A stretch of DNA of 64,000 bases from Sphaerolaimus hirsutus. Lineage: Eukaryota > Nematoda > Chromadorea > Monhysterida > Sphaerolaimidae. The position numbers were made by a program, and so were the translations under genes. The notes beneath the pieces are model-generated. The model made no database searches. It saw only the letters and a list, made by a program, of their open reading frames with translations, and was not told the DNA's origin. Shown here piece by piece: positions 10,934-22,434 of the stretch; position 1 is the stretch's first letter, and each line of letters begins with the position of its first letter. The stretch is taken from NCBI GenBank assembly GCA_964036195.1, contig OZ038454.1:2666001-2730000 (forward strand), given 5' to 3'.

Positions 10934-11967
10934 TAGTGATGGAATGGCGCCATGGCGCTGGCGCCCTTTTCTCTGGCGCCTGGCGCCATTATTTCGAATG
11001 GCGCCCTTGGCGCTTGGCGCCATTTTCGCTGGCGCCAATTTGGCGCCCGGCACCATTGTTTTGGATGGCGCCAAAATACCGCGAACAAATTTGACAAAAT
11101 AGGACATTTTTGGACATTTTATCGTACACAAAGCAGTCAATGTACTGTATTTCCTCGAAATAGCCCCAGGTTTTTCGAGCTGAGTCAAAAATAACCCCCC
11201 CCCCCTCAAAACACCCCCGTCTGGAATAAGGTATTATACATCATGTACACAATGTACATGATGTAATAATCGATGCCAATATGCAACCCAGCCACACATA
11301 AGACTAGTTTGCGTAGCCATCTACGTTGATACATCTAAATATATCCTGTTTTGTCACTTTTATTACCAGTTTTGGGGATGTAAAAGCCCATCTGTACTAC
11401 GATCTGTCTCGAAAATTTCTGGGAAAATAATACAACCACCCCTTGAACAAACCTCACCCCCCTCGAAATGCCCCCCCCCCTCGAACTGTGACACCCTGCA
11501 CACAATGAACTTTGCACTCTATGAAAAATGAACCCCCTATAGGTATTTCGAGGAAATACGGTATAGCTGCGATGTAAATTGGCAGCCATTAAAACATTGC
11601 AAACATGATGTACCTTTTTACGGATAGGGGGTGTCGAGTGTGGGTTTTTTTCCCAGCTCGCTCAGAGCTTGGGGTATTTCGAAGTGGGTTAAGTCAAGGG
11701 GTATTTGAATGAAATACGGTAACATATTGCTCTTCTAAAAAAAGCTTCTGTTATGATATACGTGATATATAAAATAGTGACTTTTATTGTTGGCGCCATT
11801 TTCGCGCCCAGCGCCATTTTTCCTGGCGCCCTTTGGCGCCCGGCGCAAGTTTTTCAGATGGCGCCGTGGCGCCATTGGCGCCATTTTATCTGGAGCCCTT
11901 TGGCGCCCGGCGCCATTATTTTGAATGGCGCCATGGCGCCATTTTTCCTGGCGCCTTTCCATCACTA
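10934..11967. mobile_element. GGCGCC hAT MITE interrupted by TACCGTA elements
   Basis: The outer element starts TAGTGATGGAATGGCGCC and ends GGCGCCTTTCCATCACTA. It is flanked by identical GTTGATAC at 926-933 and 968-975 of its kilobase blocks (10926-10933, 11968-11975). The GGCGCC interior is split: about 11080-11790 is a TTTCCTCGAAATACCCC-type insertion plus an adjoining partial copy ending GAATGAAATACGGTA at about 11721. The outer element is therefore older than the inner ones. Confidence 0.85.
11144..11561. mobile_element. TACCGTA element nested in a hAT MITE
   Basis: Runs from GTACTGTATTTCCTCGAAAT to TATTTCGAGGAAATACGGTA. It carries CATCATGTACACAATGTACATG words like those in the copy at 5013-5417. 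Confidence 0.7.
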
Positions 11968-11975
11968 GTTGATAC

Positions 11976-13893
11976 TGATCGAACAGCATACTTAACTCAG
12001 AATGCTTACCGTATTCCGATGAATAAAGTCACGTGAGAAATCATTCACCAGATTTACTCATGCTCAGAAAAGCATCACATGATGATAACAAAATTTGGTT
12101 ACTTGTACAGGTGGTGCACGGTAAATTACACCGTAAACAGTGTGTACTCGGTGAACTTTTTTACCTAAATACTATAAATATTCACCTACGTCTATTACAA
12201 CTACCAAGTAGTGATGGCAAATGCACCGGGAAGTATGACACCGCACCGCACCGGTGCCATTGCGAATAAAATGCCACCGGAACCATGCTGTGGGTAAACT
12301 ATGCAAAACCGTGGCACAATTTGAGCACATTCATGTAAATATTTACTTATTTAGCATTCTAAGACAGAAATATAAATATTTCTGTGAAGATGTGTATGGA
12401 TGCAGCAGGTATAGATGGCCACTTTTAGCTTTTTTTGTGGATCACTTGAATTTTTTAAAATATTCTGAAGTACCCAGTACTCATGAAAAATATGATGCAA
12501 AGTGTCAATTGTCTGGAAAAATGTCATCCAAAGTGTCTAATGACATGCAAAACGTCAAATGACATGCAAAACGTCAAATGTCATGTCAAAAGTCATGGAA
12601 ATTGTCAATTGTCATGACAAATGCTATGCAAAGTGTTGATTACATATATAAATCCTATGTGAAAGTAAGATAAGGATACAAAAACATCAGATTTGAATAT
12701 CAAAAAGACATAAGATTTGGATACACAATAGCCACTTTGCATAATATTTGTAATGACAGTTGACATTTTACATGACAATTGCCACTACACTTTACAGGGC
12801 ATTGAAGTAGATATTGTACCCATGAGTATTCACTCAGTACCTATGTAAATAATTTTATGTGTATTTCAGAGTAAACATAAATACCCATTATCAACTGTGC
12901 CAGGCACACTGGTTTTTCTATCGCTAGCCGTGCAAGAGTGAGAGACTCAAGGAGTTATATTACAAGATAAACACACCCGGTGTAACAGTTCACTGAATTG
13001 CAATATATTGCAGTGAGATAGTGAAACGTAGGTGTACATAAATATGTGGGTGTTGCAATATATTTACCTACCTATTTACAAAATGAGAAACCTTTCGATT
13101 AAGTTCCGCATGTGACGTAAATAACGATGGCAAAACCTCTGTATAAGTGTTTTATTTTTTACATAACTTTTACACAACACAACTCTTATTTTGTTCCTGA
13201 AGGTAGTTTTCTAATTTTCGAATCTTCTGGATTACTTCTTGAATTTTAGAATCTTTTTATCGCTTTTCTATTTTTTTTCCAACAAATTATCAAATTTTCG
13301 AATTTTTCTGATGAATTTTGAATACATTTTGATGTTTTACAGCCTTCCAAGCTGTTATCGCAGGTAAATACGTCTGCACATTTTTGAACCGCCGCAATGC
13401 ATAAATACACCAATGTGTATTAGTTAATAGAACAAGTTCAATCAACTACTACACATATACATTGTAAATAGATAAACACATTTACATTGCAACTTTTACA
13501 TTGTAAATAGAGAAAACAATATCCAACAACATCCAATGGAACAGGGATATAGAAGGAGGCGTGGAAATGCGCGCTTGCGCGCAAATTTTTTGTAAAACTG
13601 CATACAAAATGTCCTTTAAAAGTGCCATTTTTGGCACCTTTTGTGGCTGTGAAATTTTCCGGGATCGGGATTGGGGCATTTTTTCGGGATCGGGATTGGG
13701 ATTTTTAGCGTCTCGGGATCGGGAATGGCTTTTTCACATTTCGGGATCGGGATTGAGGTTTCGGGATCGGGATCGGGACAACAAAATCCCGAAATTTCTC
13801 GGGATTCGGGATCGGGATCCCGTTTGAACCCTAGCCGTTACTAAATAGTGCCACTTTATTGGGATAAAGATCTCGGCGGACTCGATGAAGAAT
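11976..13893. other. Repeat-derived intergenic region
   Basis: No gene is supported. About 12485-12800 is dense in AAAGTGTCAAATGTCATGC words and ends in ACACTTTACAGGGCATT, an elongated CAGTCCC/CTGTAAAG-family relic. At 13126 an AACGATGGCAAAACC left end opens a TTTTCGAATTTT-rich stretch. About 13655-13834 is a GGGATCGGGATTGGG-iterated relic ending CCCGTTTGAACCCTA, the right end of the family intact at 18498-19232. Confidence 0.5.
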
Positions 13894-14056
13894 GGCTCCA
13901 CACACGCTAGTTGACATCGACACCAAATGTCAACTGGTGCCGTTCCTAATTCAAAGATTGCGTTTGAACGTCGTTCGTCCACTCGTCAGCAAGCTTTGAA
14001 TCGGAATCGGCACCAGTTGACATTTGGTGTCGATGTCAACTAGCGTGTGGGGGCCC
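13894..14056. mobile_element. CACACTAGTT-family palindromic element
   Basis: GGCTCCACACACGCTAGTTG through a near-perfect inverted copy to CAACTAGCGTGTGGGGGCCC. The arms contain ACACCAAATGTCAACTGGTG. The flanks are AAT (left) and ATT (right). A close relative with the same arms lies at 48398-48560. Confidence 0.8.
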
Positions 14057-14087
14057 ATTGAAACAGATCTACTGATGAAGATAACAT

Positions 14088-14330
14088 ACCGTATGTGCTT
14101 GAATAACCTCCCCCCTGGCACGAGTGAGGAAAAATAATCCCTTTTTGAATAATTCCTCTTTTAAGCATATGATAAATTTGTTGTGTATAAAGAGCAAAAT
14201 ACTTTAACAGCTGGAATATAAGTAAATGACAAGTTTTGAATGGGGTAGGTATCAACTTGCGACTAGTTCATATTTAGGGGTCTCTCATCCGACCGAAAAC
14301 AACCGAATAGTTACTTTATTCGCAAAATAA
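14088..14330. repeat. Partial TACCGTA element (GAATAAC type)
   Basis: Starts TACCGTATGTGCTTGAATAA and contains CCTCCCCCCTGG and TTGAATAATTCC words. No matching right terminus was found. Confidence 0.45.
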
Positions 14331-15076
14331 CATGCCATTTTCCTTCAAAATTGGAAAAATAAATTGATCATATGCCTCACGTAGGAATGGCCGATGTTTT
14401 TCTTAACCGTCTTTTTTATAAAATGTTTGTTTTTTAAAAACAGGGATCGAAACCGGGTTTTTTTAAACATCAGGAAAAAAAATGTTGTACTGTGCGCTAG
14501 GTTTTTTGCAATTTATTTGCGCGCAAGGTCGCAATTTCACCATTGGTGGTTGTTTTCATTGGTTTTGGGGAATTTTTAGTGTGAAAGCTTCCATTTGTTC
14601 ATGCTATTGTGTAATAATCAGCCGTGCTATGTTAGTGTAGAATATTATATCCAGCCAATGTGCTCCCACATACTTCTACAGTGTGAAACATCACTGTCAA
14701 TGTATTAGCCTTCTCTTATAACCTTATTTAAGCACAATTCCATACAAAACTTGACTTGAAGTCACAAATGTTGGACAAAAGGTGATATACATAACAAGTC
14801 AGCAATAAATGGATATTTTTGACAGAAGTCACCACTTGTATTGCTATCCCATAGCCCCACAGTCATTCTATGGCCATATTTAGTATCACAAAGTACTGGC
14901 AATTGTCTGATATACCTGTAAATATATGTTGACACATAACCATATTTGGGAGCTTTAAAAAACCGTTTTATTTTTTTAAAAAAGTTTTTTTGTTTTTAAA
15001 AAACAGGGTCGTTAAAAAAAACATTTTTTAGCCATCCCTAGCCTCACGGGGGAATTATATAAGCGGGGATTATATT
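14331..15076. other. Intergenic, simple T/A-rich sequence
   Basis: TTTTTTAAA and AAAACAGGG(A/T)CG words occur near 14425-14470 and again, inverted, near 14960-15030. This suggests an inverted-repeat element of about 620 bp (about 14390-15040). No gene is seen. Confidence 0.4.
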
Positions 15077-15323
15077 GGCCCTACACACACTAGTTGTCAC
15101 CGTGACATGTGTGAAAACTGAAATGGCCACATGGCCACATTCAGCATACTCTTATCGTATGCTATATGTGTTTTAGTTTTCAAATTTTCAAATTTTAACT
15201 TCAATTAATTTATTTTCAAATTTAATTTCAATAAAATCATTCAACCGTGTTCATTAATTCGCATTTGAAAAATTTCCCAAGTAAGTTCACCAAGTAACGG
15301 TGAAAACTAGTGTGTGTAGGCAC
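15077..15323. mobile_element. CACACTAGTT-family element, ACCGTGAC arm, TSD ATT
   Basis: GGCCCTACACACACTAGTTG to AACTAGTGTGTGTAGGCAC, with ATT at 15074-15076 and 15324-15326. The same element type is at 61127-61370. Both contain GAAATGGCCACATGGCCACAT. Confidence 0.85.
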
Positions 15324-15660
15324 ATTGCCCCACTAAACTAACGGGGGGGGGGCAATTATCCAAACGGGAATTATTCAAGCAAACAGCATAACTTTAACGA
15401 AAATGTCATGTTGTTAATAATGCATATTTCATGAAATGTGCTGATAGAAAGATGCTTAAAAATTTTCACGAGATAACAATCCCCCCCCCTTTGAAAAGTT
15501 CCTCCCTCTAAAAAGTCTGATGAAAACACAACTTCCCATGGAATTAATTGAGCAAATAGGCAGTGCACTATTCCGCATCTAAACCCATCCCGCATGTTGA
15601 CCCGGAACACAATTAATTATACCTGGCATGTTGAAAATAGGTAATAAAACACATGACCTA

Positions 15661-16094
15661 CCGTATATCCTCGAATAAGACCCCCCCTTGAATAACTCCC
15701 CACCCTTGAATAACTCCCCACCCTTGAATAACTCCCCCCTCAAAAACGCGGACGAAAAAATAACTCCCCCCCTTGAATAACTCCCCACCCTTGAAAAACT
15801 CCCCCCTCTGTGATGAGTGGAGAAGATGGTGCAACAAGTGAAAAAACGTAATGCAAATGCAGTGCAGTGTGTGAGACAAAAATACAAAAGAATGTTAGCC
15901 TACAGCAGCGAAAGCACATACACAGTGTATATTTTATGCAGTGTATACACACCTACCTACCTACAAGTTTTCCTGAAAGTTATGAGGAAAAAATAACTCC
16001 CTCCCTTGAATAACTCCCCACCCTTGAATAACTCCCCCCTCAAAAACACTGACGAAAAAATAACTCCCCGGGGGACTTATTCGAGGATATACGG
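15661..16094. mobile_element. TACCGTA element, CCTTGAATAACTCCCC type, copy 2
   Basis: TA-flanked CCGTATATCCTCGAATAAG to CTTATTCGAGGATATACGG. Two blocks of CACCCTTGAATAACTCCC units flank a ~170-bp unique centre with GTATACACACCTACC words. A degraded member of the same type lies just upstream (about 15340-15560). Confidence 0.8.
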
Positions 16095-16129
16095 TAATTA
16101 TTTTGAGGGTGAAAATCTATAAGAAGTAG

Positions 16130-16340
16130 GAAAATTAGGGAATTTTGGTGAAAATTTGGGTAAAATTGCTCAAAAGCGCTCCAGATAGCTAGATAGCTAG
16201 GCAATTTGAGGGTGTGGGCCTGTGGGGGTGTTCAAGGGAATGTAGCCATAAAAAATTGCGCCAGGGATAGATAGATAGCTGGGCGGTTTGGGGTGGTGTT
16301 ACCCACCCCCATTTCTTACCCCTGCAGGCATAATGTGTCT
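16130..16340. repeat. Relic of the CAGGGGTCTCC element
   Basis: GGGATAGATAGATAGCTGGGCGG followed by TTTGGGGTGGTGTTACCCA is the reverse complement, with changes, of the left part of the element at 28152-28566. Only half is recognisable. Confidence 0.5.
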
Positions 16341-16889
16341 ATAATGGGTCTACATGCGGAATGGGCTTTGATGCGGAATGGGCCCTAGCCGAGCAAATAC
16401 GGTAGATAGAATAACCTGCGAAGCTGTGTTGCGGTCAGGCAAATTCGGGAACTGGAACAGACCCGAACAGAACGCGATAACTGCACACTTTTTAAACTGA
16501 AGCCCAATGAAAATGAAAAAATACTGCTACCGAAATTTGTAGTACTAGGTATTTACGTTGCAACAATTCTGCATGCGAGTGCAGTTTGGATAAAAATTGT
16601 CAATTGTAAAAAAATGTAAACAGTCATAAAACAAAATCCACTCCTAAATACAACAGTAAAACTACAATCATCTACAAATACTACCACTAAAAACAACCTA
16701 TAAGAAAATAAAATGACACAAAAATCGTCGAAAAAACTCAACAACGACGCAGCAACCACCAAAAACGTTGATGGTTGAGGATAATTGAACAGCTCAGCAC
16801 TCGCCAGTTCCCATCAGCAGAACTGAAAAATTATGAGAGAACGTGAAAAATCACAGAATGCAATACTGTTAAGGTCAATTACCATAAAT
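16341..16889. other. Intergenic, no gene seen
   Basis: Non-repetitive, AT-rich. A plus-strand stretch near 16680-16790 is rich in Thr/Gln codons but lacks a start, splice pair or homology I can name. Confidence 0.35.
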
Positions 16890-17554
16890 GAGGCGTCTAC
16901 TTCTAAAGTCGACAAGTCCAAAATATGAAAGTTTTGCGTTAGGCCCGGAAACGTCATCTGGGGCTACTCCCACACATTTTTCATGATTTTCCATAAATTT
17001 TTTGACCTCACATGCCCATATGGCATAGTGCCAATTTTGACATTTTTTGTGAAAAATGCAAAAAAATTTCAGCAAGAAGTCGACAAGTCCACTCAGTTTA
17101 GAGCAAGAAGTCGACAAGTCCACTCAGTTTAGAGCAAGAAGTCGACAAGTCCATCCTCTTCATCCTTTTTTATGGGAAAAAATAGCAAGAAATGTCCGTT
17201 ATGGACAACTACTTCTAAAAGTCGACAAGTCCATAAATTGCCCATAAGGGAGAATCATCCAGGCAAGGAACATAAATGTTTGTTAGTGCAAGAAGTCGAC
17301 AAGTCCATTACCCTCCCCAAAACAGTTTTGCGTTGTCCAAATGGAATTTTATGGACACCCCATTTTTCACGTATACGTTGAGAGAAGGGGCTGAGAATTT
17401 GATACTTTATTGTCAACATTTGGAACTTAATGGTAGGCGCGAGAGAGCCAAATTGGACATGCACTATAAACCTGGACTTAGATCGGAAACTGAAAATGCT
17501 ATTTACTCACAATCGCATTTTGTGGACTTGTCGACTTCTAGAAGTAGACGCCTC
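16890..17554. mobile_element. GAGGCGTC-family element, copy 3
   Basis: GAGGCGTCTACTTCTAAAGT to CTAGAAGTAGACGCCTC. It contains a triplicated AGCAAGAAGTCGACAAGTCC block at about 17073-17152. Shorter flanking words also match copies 1 and 4. Confidence 0.8.
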
Positions 17555-17571
17555 AATTATGTCCTCATGTC

Positions 17572-17726
17572 TAGTGATGTGAAAAGCGCCATGGCGCTTT
17601 TCAGACCCTTAGCGCCAAGCGCCAATGGCGCCAGAGCAAAATGGCGCCAAGCGCCAGAAGCGTCATGGCGCTTTTCGCTTTGGCGCTAGCGCCAGACGCA
17701 AGCGCCATGGCGCTTCTACATCACTA
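17572..17726. mobile_element. GGCGCC-rich hAT MITE
   Basis: TAGTGATGTGAAAAGCGCCA to GCGCTTCTACATCACTA, with CTCATGTC (17564-17571) and CTCACGTC (17727-17734) as an 8-bp duplication differing at one base. It inserted 17 bp beyond the end of the GAGGCGTC copy. Confidence 0.85.
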
Positions 17727-17734
17727 CTCACGTC

Positions 17735-18497
17735 ACAAGAGTTATTTTTCATCAGACTTTAACGATTCGAGAAATGAAATCAATATTAGTGAATATCATC
17801 ATGGGGGGAACCTTCCTCACTTAACTTACTAGGGGTAAATAGATATTCGAGGGTAAACCTACTCAAGGATTTACACCATGCATCATGGTGTAGCCACTAC
17901 TGGTGTTAAAGTGTAACGGCGCTTTTGGCACCAAAAATATAGAAATACGTTGAGCGTCAACAGGAGAGGTCTCGATTAGGGTGGGGTGTGGGTGGAGCGT
18001 AATATCAAATTTTCTGCAAAATCCCAAAATCCCTACCCCCCCGGAGAAGCAATTTGCGATCACAACCCCCGGATGGCAAAATGTCAAGGTACCCCCGGTC
18101 CAGAAAACCAAATATAAAGCTCCAAAATGCACCGAACCAAAGAAATAACCAACCAGGCAGCTGGGGAACAGCTGGAGCAATTCTAAGATTTGTATATTTG
18201 GATGAGTGCCAAAACACGGCACTGCATACCTCCCAGCTCGCAAAGCTGAAAGGTGACAACAATTTCGAACACGACGGTACAATAGTCACAAAATGTGGTT
18301 ATGCACATCGATCAACGGAAATCAAAAATGTGAGAACAAATTAGTAAAATAATCAAAAATGTGAGAAAAAACATTTGAAACCATTTCAGTAAAAATTCAG
18401 TTACTTTTTGGAAAAATTCAATTTGATATTTTTGAATTTTAAATGTTATTTTCTAACACTCTGCAAACAGTTTGCCACTGTTGATCACCACGACAAT
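17735..18497. other. Intergenic, unassigned
   Basis: From about 18005 to 18146 a plus-strand frame without a start codon is Pro/Lys/Thr-rich and ends in TAA, within a locally GC-richer block (about 17990-18300). I see no splice sites that fix it as an exon. No repeat family is recognised here. Confidence 0.3.
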
Positions 18498-19232
18498 TAG
18501 GGTTCAAACGGGACCAGTTTTTCGGGCTGGTACCGGGACCGGGACCGGAACCACCTCAGTCCCGGTAATTCGCCAAACCATCTACCAGGACCAGGACTGA
18601 GGTATCGGGAACAGAACTACCATGTAAAAAAAGGCCTAATATTAGAGCCTTTGAAAGGACTTTTTTTTTATTAAACGTATTATTCATATACTCAGCGGAC
18701 CGCAAAGTATGCACAGAATCCTACCACAATTTAATGAATAAAATCTCGTGATAAATTTCGTAATTGATTACTCCGTAGCAAAACCGAAATATTATATTAT
18801 AATGTATTTTTTTACAATTTTTGGTTCATTATTTAGATGGGTTATGGTAGGGTTCCGTACTAAGCGTGATGTCCGACGAGTATACCTAGGGCACTGAAAA
18901 AGCAACGTTTTTTTCATACCTTATCGGGACCAGAGTTGTTAAAAGTACTGAACTTTTTTTAAAGTAAATGTAAAGTATTTTTATTTTACTCACACATGAG
19001 TACAGAATATTTAAAGGTATTTTACTTTTACTTTTATTTACTTTTACATGGCGTGAAAGATAAAGAGTTTTCAGATAAACGTAAAAATGAGCGTTTATCC
19101 TGGGAAAAGTAAAAATGGGTATTTTCTCACAGAAAATGTAAAAGTGGGCAATTTTCTCACAAAAATAACTGGTCCCAGTCCCTGAATTTTGCCGAACCAT
19201 CTACCAGGACCGGTGGTCCCGTTTGACCCCTA
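18498..19232. mobile_element. TAGGGTTCAAACGGGA hAT-like element with two nested insertions
   Basis: TAGGGTTCAAACGGGACC to GGTCCCGTTTGACCCCTA. The flanks ACGACAAT and ACGACAAC form an 8-bp duplication with one difference. The interior iterates CCGGGACCGGGACC and ACCATCTACCAGGACC. A TATACTC element (18687-18884) and a CAGAGTTGTTAAAA-type stretch (from 18931) sit inside it. Confidence 0.8.
18687..18884. mobile_element. TATACTC-family element, nested
   Basis: TATACTCAGCGGACCGCAAA to GATGTCCGACGAGTATA. It contains the inverted pair CCTACCACAATTTAATGAAT / GTTCATTATTTAGATGGGTT, also found at 9271-9463. Confidence 0.75.
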
Positions 19233-19671
19233 ACGACAACCCCAATGAATCCTACCGTAGCAGAGAAGCGTAAAACAAAAGGAACACACCAGGCGGGCAG
19301 GGCTCCCCGCCATAGCTCCATACATGAGATGTGACGGGACAACGCAAAGCGGCAATGACACTAGTATTAGACCAGTGAGACAACGCTGACACTCCAGCAT
19401 GTGAACCTGAATGTTTGTAAACGCACTTTGGCTATTTGTTTGAGTGTCAGAAGCGTAGTGACGGGGCGCCAGTAAATATAGCGCCAAGAGCCATGGCGCC
19501 ACTCAGAAAATGGCGCCAGACACCAAAGGCGGTACAGAAAAGAGCCCCCCTACAAAACCCCTGCTTTTAAATAAGTATAGACGCTCATACATATCGGTAA
19601 AACTACAAAAAAGTACCAGTGAGTTCAAAAAAATTCTGGTTTAATGGCGCACTGCACACTTAAAATTGACA
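19233..19671. other. Intergenic with GGCGCC fragment
   Basis: A degraded GGCGCC-family piece lies at about 19458-19525 (GTGACGGGGCGCCAGTAA, AGCCATGGCGCCACT). No gene is supported. Confidence 0.35.
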
Positions 19672-19850
19672 AGGGCGGTTCGGACGTTTTTTGCAAGGTC
19701 GGAATTCAAAGTCCGAATTAAAAAGTGGGGTTGAATTCAAAATCCTCCAAACCGACCCAGTAGTTTTTCAGTCTTGTCATAAATAAAATCGTCCGAACCG
19801 ACTTTAGAATTCCGCCCGGGCGTAAATAAAAGAACGTTCGAACCGCCATT
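19672..19850. repeat. Small inverted-repeat element GGCGGTTCGGACG
   Basis: GGGCGGTTCGGACGTTTTTT at the left is answered by AAAGAACGTTCGAACCGCC at the right. AAGTCCGAA and TCCGAACCGAC are repeated between. A C16 run follows at about 19866. Confidence 0.5.
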
Positions 19851-20105
19851 GCACCAATAACCACAACCCCCCCCCCCCCCCCCGAATTACCCCCGCCTCC
19901 AATACTAAAGACAAGACTTGGCTTGGCACAATCCCAAAAAACGCTTACCAGAAATAGTAGCTTCGCATCAAATTGCAGATGTGAATCAACGAAACGCCAC
20001 CTTTAAAATATCTTGACGCCTGGAATTATCGAGAAAAATGACCCGAAATGCAAAAATCTAATTAAAAAATAAACGTTAAAACGGAAAAAACAACGAACCA
20101 AAAAC

Positions 20106-20273
20106 ATGTCGCGTGGTTTAGAAGACAATAAAATCGATTTGACAGCCAACAAAGATATCATAATTCGGCAATGTCATCACTATTTTGTAGCTAAATTTTG
20201 CGCTCTTTTTCATTGCACACATCAAAACCAGCTCCAGCACGACCGAGTTTTTCCCTTTTTCTCAGAAATCTAA
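20106..20273 (+). CDS. Short hypothetical ORF, 55 residues
   Basis: An ATG in good context (AAAAC before ATG) opens a 55-codon frame ending TAA. The predicted product is polar at the N-terminus (MSRGLEDNK) and His/Cys-rich in the middle. The stop codon is immediately followed by GTGAG, a good donor-like site, so the frame could be part of a 5' exon read in another phase. There is no domain, neighbour or homolog I recognise. In AT-rich DNA a frame this short can arise by chance. Confidence 0.2.
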   Translation: MSRGLEDNKIDLTANKDIIIRQCHHYFVAKFCALFHCTHQNQLQHDRVFPFFSEI

Positions 20274-20825
20274 GTGAGACCGATTCCCGCTTGGAACACA
20301 GCCAACAAGGATTCAGTTTACATTGGCAAACATCCAGTAATTGTCTGGTTCAATTTTTTAAGCAACACCTCAAGTAGGATCGGGTTACGTATGAGAACTT
20401 GGCCCTTTGCCCAGTTACTACTCGCGTATTATACGAATAGAGTGAAAGCTAAAAGTTAGCTCAAAATCGCTAAAATTTGCTCCACTTTTCAAACTTCCAC
20501 TTTCACAATCGCTATTTTCGTTTATATACATGGTTATAGAACAAGTGTTAGCCTATTTTATTCATATTAATAGCGAATTTCGTAATTTTGGCCGGCTGCC
20601 AAGAAATGACGAAATCGTGATTTCCGAGCCAAAATCGAAGTGATATACGTCATATTGCAATATCGGCAACCTTAAAGGATGGTTTCGTATATTTTACAAA
20701 CCGCCTTGCTCTCGGTGCATGTGCGTCGATGCGGCTGAACTTTAAAAAATCTATCGGGCGTACGCCCTACCCTACAAATCTGTAGGGTGAATTAAATCTG
20801 GCCCCAGGAGATTCGTGCGTATGGG

Positions 20826-21043
20826 ACCACACACTAGTTGACATCAAAATTCGTGTCAACTAAATTCAACTGAGTTTTGGTTAATAATGTGTTTGAACTT
20901 TTCTAAGTGATAGAGCATAGTTAATTTTATATCGTGACACTAAATTTTCATTTTTTTCTGCTATGATACTTTTGATTTTTTTTGTGTGTGTTTTAGTTGA
21001 CATTCAGTTGACGTGAATTTGCGATGTCAACTAGTGTGTGGGC
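20826..21043. mobile_element. CACACTAGTT-family element, GTTGACATC arm
   Basis: GGACCACACACTAGTTGACA to TGTCAACTAGTGTGTGGGCG, with inner AATTCAACTGAGTTTT and TTCAGTTGACGTG words. It is a non-coding palindromic element. Confidence 0.75.
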
Positions 21044-21156
21044 GCTTTGTAGTGGCTTCAAACATAGTCAATGCAAATCGATTTAAAAATAGGTATTCAT
21101 TTATTTACAAATGCACCTATCAGTTTATACCTGAGGTCAAATATGACGATCCCTTA

Positions 21157-21568
21157 AGCTGCATTTACACTGCGAATTGTGCCGACAATTCGAAAAGTGA
21201 AAAAGTTCCATAATTTTGGAATAAAGTTCCATATCTGCAAGAAAATGCAGTGAAGTATACTCACTAGTTAACTGCACTCACATGCCAATTTGCAGATAAA
21301 TCGTCCGTGTCGTTCCAGAGTTATAAGCATTTCAAAAATATTTCGCTTGTCGGTTCGCTTTTTTGGATCGAAAACCGAAATATTTTTGAAATGCTTATAA
21401 CTCTGGAACGACACGGACGATTTATCTGCAAATTGGCATGTGAGTGCAGTTAACTAGTGAGTATACTTCACTGCATTTTCTTGCAGATATGGAACTTAAT
21501 TCCAAAATTATGGAATTTTTTCACTTTTTAAAATTGTCGCCACAAGTCGCAGTGTAAACGCAGCTTAA
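21157..21568. mobile_element. Long near-perfect palindrome flanked by TTAA
   Basis: TTAA then GCTGCATTTACACTGCGA at the left and TCGCAGTGTAAACGCAGC then TTAA at the right. The inner arms are ~190 bases with very few differences (for example GCATTTCAAAAATATTTCG against CGAAATATTTTTGAAATGC). The loop of about 30 bases is near 21345-21375. The duplicated TTAA resembles a piggyBac target, although the TIR does not start with the usual CCC. Confidence 0.75.
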
Positions 21569-21587
21569 CAATAAAAAATCCGGGTGC

Positions 21588-22434
21588 CATTCCCAGACTC
21601 TGTAATCCCTTGTGAAATGTCGAATGGCATGCAAAATGACAAAAATTCATGCAAAATGACAAAAATTATTACTGGCCGTTTTACATTTTTCATGAAATTT
21701 TACGTTGACTTAAGACACTTTGCATGACATTTGAAATTATACAGGGCATTTTACAGGGGTTTGGACTAGGGTGTCAAAAAAATTTTTTTACGGAAAACGG
21801 AAACGGAAACGGAAAAAAATTTTCAGCGGCCGGAAAACGGAATGGAAAACGGAAAAAAATTTGCACTTGGCGGAAAACGGAAACGGAAACGGAAAAAAAA
21901 TTTCAGCGGCCGGAAAACGGAAAAAGAGGCCGGAAAAACGGAAACGGAAAAATCAAATTTGCACGGAAATGGAAAAACTTGCTGAAATTTTGCCGGAAAA
22001 CGGATAAAATTGGCTGAAATTTTGCTGGAAGTGGAAAAAATTTGCAGTAATTTTGCTGGAGACATAATTTTTTGTACATCATTGACAATCTGCATGAATT
22101 TTTACCAGTTTGGCTGATCAGAAAATAGAAAGTTGAGCCAGAAAAAGGTAAAATGAGGCGGAAAAATGGAAAATTGAGGCGGAAAATGGAAAAAAGGCAG
22201 AAAAACTGGAAATTGAGGCGGAAAACAGAAAAAAGGCGGAAAAACTGTAAATTTGGCCGGAAAACGGAAAATGAGCCGGAAAAACGGAAACGGAAAAAAA
22301 TGTTGCCGGAAAACGGAACGGAAAACGGAAAAAAAATTTCAGCAGCCGGAAAATGGAACGGAAAACGGAAAAAATTTGCCTGCGGAAAACGGAAACGGAA
22401 AACGGAAATTTGACACCCTAGTTTGGACTGCCCC
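21588..22434. mobile_element. CAGTCCC/CTGTAAAG-family element, host of a nested hAT
   Basis: The left part reads CCATTCCCAGACTCTGTAAT with AAATGTCGAATGGCATGCAA. The right end is ACAGGGGTTTGGACTGCC, split by the CGGAAAC element inserted at GTTTGGAC. Confidence 0.6.
21767..22420. mobile_element. CGGAAAC-iterated hAT element with exact 8-bp TSD, copy 1
   Basis: Starts TAGGGTGTCAAA and ends TTTGACACCCTA. It is flanked by identical GTTTGGAC at 21759-21766 and 22421-22428. The whole 654-bp interior is an iteration of CGGAAAACGGAAACGG interspersed with AATTTTGCCGG and GGCCGG. The Lys/Arg/Asn-rich and Phe-rich frames on the two strands are products of this iteration. Confidence 0.9.

Noticed and set aside
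17863-18289. 139-codon and 94-codon minus frames
   Set aside because: These overlap a competing Pro/Lys-rich plus frame. Neither has splice support or homology I can recognise.
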